Part shown: one piece after another, positions 54,491-56,921 of the stretch | Layout: every line of letters starts with the position of its first letter | Position numbering within the stretch: position 1 is the first letter of the stretch | Assembly: GCA_015061285.1 (NCBI GenBank) | Contig: SUWW01000015.1 | Location: 48,275 to 105,195, forward strand | DNA length: 56,921 nucleotides | Source of the DNA: Bacteroidales bacterium | GTDB lineage: Bacteria > Bacteroidota > Bacteroidia > Bacteroidales > Marinilabiliaceae | Reading direction: 5' to 3' | Notes under the pieces: generated by a model | What the model was told of the DNA's origin: nothing | Databases searched by the model: none | What the model saw: the letters and a program-made list of their open reading frames with translations, nothing else | Program-made: the position numbers and the translations under genes

Positions 54491-54835
54491 ATGGCAGATA
54501 TTAAGGCAGAGTATTTGGCTTGTCCAATCAGGCAAGTGGTGAGTCGTTTCGGCGACAAGTGGTCTATGTTGGTGCTCTATATGCTTCACACCAGCGAGAC
54601 GGGTATATTACGGTTCAACGAGATCCGTAGGTTGATGACGGACTGTTCCCAAAAGATGCTCTCGCAGACGCTGAAGAACCTGGAGCAGAGCCATCTCGTT
54701 CACCGTAAGGTCTATCCTGAGGTTCCTCCTCGAGTGGAGTATTCCCTGACAGAGACAGGCAAGTCGCTGATGCCGGCACTCACGGCTCTGATAGCTTGGG
54801 GCAAGGAGCATTTCAATGAAGTGGTGACAGATTAA
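54491..54835 (+). CDS. HxlR-family winged-helix regulator
   Basis: The 114-residue protein is one HxlR domain with the usual start CPIRQVVSRFGDKWSMLVLYML split around C11. The recognition region reads MTDCSQKMLSQTLKNLEQSHLVHR and the wing VPPRVEYSLTETGKSL. A conserved N-terminal cysteine is used for redox or aldehyde sensing in several HxlR proteins. Divergent from the cupin gene and upstream of a sugar acetyltransferase, it probably controls both sides. Confidence 0.92.
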   Translation: MADIKAEYLACPIRQVVSRFGDKWSMLVLYMLHTSETGILRFNEIRRLMTDCSQKMLSQTLKNLEQSHLVHRKVYPEVPPRVEYSLTETGKSLMPALTALIAWGKEHFNEVVTD

Positions 54836-54876
54836 CGACAGGATGACTACAAGACCAGTTAAAAGAATGCAACGAT

Positions 54877-55443
54877 ATGACAATACAAGAATTTCGTGAT
54901 TATATGGCATCGGGCAAACCCGTCGTTGGTGGCGGCGATGTCCACATGATGTTCTATCAGCTGTCGCAGGAGGCACTGAAGATTACTGCTGAGATTAACG
55001 GCAAGTATCACACACCAGAGGAACTGCATGACTTATTGGAGCAGCTTTGGGGGCGTGAGGTTTCCAAGACGGTAGGCATGTTCCCTCCGTTTCATACCGA
55101 CTGTGGTAAGAACACCGTCGTTGGTGAGCGAGTGTTCATCAACATGGGCTGCAAGTTCCAGGATCAGGGCGGCATCACCATTGACGAAGGTGCACTCATT
55201 GGTCACAACGTCGTGCTTGCAACCATCAACCACGACCTTGACCCAGCTAAGCGTCAGAGTATGAGCTACGCACCTATCCACATTGGCAAAAACGTCTGGA
55301 TTGGAGCCAATGCCACAGTGCTTGCAGGCGTTACTATCGGCGATGGAGCCGTAGTAGCTGCTGGTGCTGTGGTGACCAAAGACGTAGAACCGAATACGAT
55401 TGTTGGGGGTGTTCCTGCCAAAGTGATTAAAAGGATTGGGTAG
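54877..55443 (+). CDS. Maa/LacA-like sugar O-acetyltransferase
   Basis: The 188-residue protein has the N-terminal helices of the maltose/galactoside acetyltransferase family and then a left-handed beta helix of hexapeptide repeats ([46 protein letters not shown]). The likely catalytic His is in ATINHDLDP. It transfers acetyl from acetyl-CoA to a sugar or similar acceptor, unknown here. It starts 41 nt after the HxlR gene. Confidence 0.9.
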   Translation: MTIQEFRDYMASGKPVVGGGDVHMMFYQLSQEALKITAEINGKYHTPEELHDLLEQLWGREVSKTVGMFPPFHTDCGKNTVVGERVFINMGCKFQDQGGITIDEGALIGHNVVLATINHDLDPAKRQSMSYAPIHIGKNVWIGANATVLAGVTIGDGAVVAAGAVVTKDVEPNTIVGGVPAKVIKRIG

Positions 55444-55480
55444 CAGAACGCACTCAGGGATAGGAAAAGCAGTCAATTAT

Positions 55481-55624
55481 ATGAAAAGTATTAAGTCAAC
55501 AGTAGGATTTATCTGCGCAGTCCTCTTGCTGGCAGCGTGTGGACAGCAGAACAAAAATGAGACAACTATGGATTTTACAGATGATGTTCAGGTGGCTCAC
55601 GACGGTCAGCAGCCTGACGAGTAA
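55481..55624 (+). CDS. Tiny 47-residue lipoprotein, possibly truncated
   Basis: The reading frame starts with a lipoprotein signal (cysteine after LLAA) and then has only about 28 mature residues, mostly polar, ending in GQQPDE and a stop. Either it is a real small lipoprotein or the remnant of a longer gene of which only the export signal remains. Its place in the run of short accessory genes supports expression. No family recognised. Confidence 0.5.
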   Translation: MKSIKSTVGFICAVLLLAACGQQNKNETTMDFTDDVQVAHDGQQPDE

Positions 55625-55668
55625 TTTTCCAATTTCTTTGAGAATTATAAGTCTTCAATAAAACAATT

Positions 55669-56283
55669 ATGATAGAGATGAAAATTGAGAAATTCACGAA
55701 TGATGATTTTGCCAAAGCAGCATCGCTGGCTGCTGGTGCATGGGGCGAATTTTATGCCGATGAACGGCAGTGGTTTATCGATGCAGTGGCAGAGTACATC
55801 CTCCGCTATAACTACAGCAATCCCTCGCTGGCATTGAAAGCTGTGGGCGATGATGGCGTGATTCATGGGGTGTTGTTTGCCAACTTCCATGATGACAAAG
55901 CAGATGTCAGTCAGTGGCGCGAGAACATTGAGGCACAGATGACCGACCATGAGCGTGGACGCTTCTGTCTATTGGCCGACTATATGCTGGAGGTTGATGG
56001 GAAAACGGTACAGTGCATGAGTGATGGTGATGTGAAACTATCGCTTTTCATCAGCAATCAGAAAGGCTGTGGAAAACTGTTACTACAGGCAATGATGGAG
56101 GAGTTCCAGTGCAGAAGCCTAAGACATCTTTACCTTTGGACTGACACCAGTTGCACCCACGAATACTACCCTCAGCATGGTTTCACACTGGCAGGTCAGT
56201 TTCTCAGCGAGGTCTATGACTCCTATGCTCCTGGCTACACCACATATATCTATAAGAAAGACATATCATCTGAGAGCAAATGA
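55669..56283 (+). CDS. GNAT-family acetyltransferase
   Basis: The 204-residue protein shows a GNAT fold with an acetyl-CoA-binding motif in LFISNQKGCGKLLLQAMMEEF and a C-terminal strand HEYYPQHGFTLAGQF. The substrate is unknown. An alternative start lies three codons later. Its stop overlaps the start of the next gene (ATGA), so the two are translationally coupled. Confidence 0.8.
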   Translation: MIEMKIEKFTNDDFAKAASLAAGAWGEFYADERQWFIDAVAEYILRYNYSNPSLALKAVGDDGVIHGVLFANFHDDKADVSQWRENIEAQMTDHERGRFCLLADYMLEVDGKTVQCMSDGDVKLSLFISNQKGCGKLLLQAMMEEFQCRSLRHLYLWTDTSCTHEYYPQHGFTLAGQFLSEVYDSYAPGYTTYIYKKDISSESK

Positions 56284-56432
56284 AAGAATGGCTGTTTCTG
56301 ATAGGTGCCATTGTCTTAGAGACATTCTTTGTGTTTAAGCAAGTACCCGATTTACCAGCCTATATCGGTATTGCGCTGATTATGGCAGGCGTTATCGTAA
56401 TCAACCTGTTCTCAAAGATGGAAGTGCATTAA
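56280..56432 (+). pseudogene. Internally deleted SMR (EmrE-like) efflux protein, 50 residues
   Basis: The frame reads MKEWLFLIGAIVLE, then FFVFKQVPDLPAYIGIALI and AGVIVINLFSK. The start matches the N-terminus of SMR multidrug transporters, including the conserved Glu in helix 1. The rest matches only helix 4. About 55-60 residues of the middle (helices 2-3) are missing, while the reading frame is kept. Full-length SMR proteins have about 105-110 residues. It may be a dead gene or a two-helix membrane peptide. The start overlaps the GNAT stop codon. Confidence 0.7.
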
Positions 56433-56447
56433 GATAAATCGGAATTT

Positions 56448-56921
56448 ATGGAAGAGCATAACATCCTCTGTATAGCCAACAGAAGTGAGTTCCGTGCATG
56501 GCTCGAAGCCCACCACGCCAGCGAAAGAGAATGCTGGGTTGACGTGAAACGGGGACGACCTGTAGATGACAAGCATTTCTGGTATCTTGATGCCGTGGAG
56601 GAGGCACTCTGCTTCGGATGGATTGACAGTCGGCATAAACTGATTGACGGCAAGAGGATGCAATGCTTTACTCCAAGAAAACGGAACAGCCCTTGGACAG
56701 AGTTGAATAAGGAGCGAGTGAGGCGACTGGATCGGTTAGGGCTGATGACCGACGCAGGGAGAAAGGTACTGCCACCAATGGGCGTACGCAGCTTCAAGAT
56801 AGACAAAGACGTTGAGGCGGCTTTGAAATCGGCTCGTGTATGGACTACATTCAAGTCCTTTCCATCTCTCTACCAACGTATTCGTGCCTATAATGTGGCA
56901 TTCTATAAGACCAGAGACAAG
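56448..56921 (+). CDS. YdeI/OmpD-associated family protein (cut by window end)
   Basis: 158 codons are visible before the window ends, with no stop. The protein shows the YdeI family blocks: ECWVDVKRG, LDAVEEALCFGWIDS, FTPRKRNSPWTELNKERVRRL, and ALKSARVWTTFKSFPSLYQR. Family members are cytoplasmic and linked to bacteriocin tolerance in annotation only. It begins 15 nt after the SMR remnant, in the same gene run. Confidence 0.85.
   Translation, partial: MEEHNILCIANRSEFRAWLEAHHASERECWVDVKRGRPVDDKHFWYLDAVEEALCFGWIDSRHKLIDGKRMQCFTPRKRNSPWTELNKERVRRLDRLGLMTDAGRKVLPPMGVRSFKIDKDVEAALKSARVWTTFKSFPSLYQRIRAYNVAFYKTRDK

Overview
The window comes from a member of the Bacteroidales (Bacteroidota). The evidence is two tandem SusC/SusD outer-membrane pairs, a hybrid two-component sensor (HTCS), a 286-residue primary sigma factor of the Bacteroides type, many lipoprotein-type signal peptides, and short A/T-rich intergenic repeats typical of the group. 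No rRNA, tRNA, CRISPR array, integrase or transposase gene is visible.

Region 1 (about 3.1-42.3 kb) is a large polysaccharide utilization locus (PUL) aimed at a heavily decorated xylan. Its centre (14.3-27.7 kb) has the gene order of the xusA-xusB-xusC-xusD-xusE-xyn10C core described in Prevotella bryantii: SusC, SusD, a second SusC lacking the usual N-terminal extension, a second SusD, a DUF1735-type lipoprotein, and a GH10 endoxylanase split by carbohydrate-binding modules (CBMs). Upstream lie a GH43 with a C-terminal beta-sandwich, a convergent HTCS regulator, a GH31 and an (alpha/alpha)6 glycosidase of unassigned family. Downstream is a run of side-chain enzymes: GH43-CBM6-CBM48-CE1, CBM4-like-CE6, GH43, GH97, GH31 with a PA14-like insert, a CE6-GH97 fusion and GH43-CBM6. 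Together they would cut the xylan backbone and remove arabinose, ferulate and acetate, plus probably alpha-linked xylose and galactose, as expected for cereal glucuronoarabinoxylan. No GH67/GH115 alpha-glucuronidase or GH3 beta-xylosidase lies in the window.

An architectural pattern stands out. The xus core has almost no intergenic DNA, whereas most junctions between downstream enzyme blocks carry palindromic or inverted-repeat elements of several families. This suggests that the accessory enzymes were added as repeat-bounded cassettes.

Region 2 (42.4-52.5 kb) is mostly chromosomal housekeeping: a twin-ATPase ABC protein, fabI, a GlsB/YeaQ-type membrane protein, era, rsmA, a small septoil-knot protein and rpoD. 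Between these sit less familiar genes: a DUF4236 protein ending in an FtsK-gamma-like winged helix, its small helical partner, a RhuM-like DNA-binding/PLD-like protein, and a candidate structured non-coding RNA.

Region 3 (52.9-56.9 kb) begins after a cluster of four hairpins and looks compositionally different, with G/C-rich codons at first. It carries small accessory genes: an SPL-like radical SAM protein, a cupin, an HxlR regulator, a sugar O-acetyltransferase, a tiny lipoprotein, a GNAT acetyltransferase, an internally deleted SMR efflux gene, and a YdeI-like gene cut by the window end.

Region 0 (1-2.7 kb) has two diverged 78-bp direct repeats, a DUF6377-like regulator with TPRs, and a DUF2238 membrane protein.
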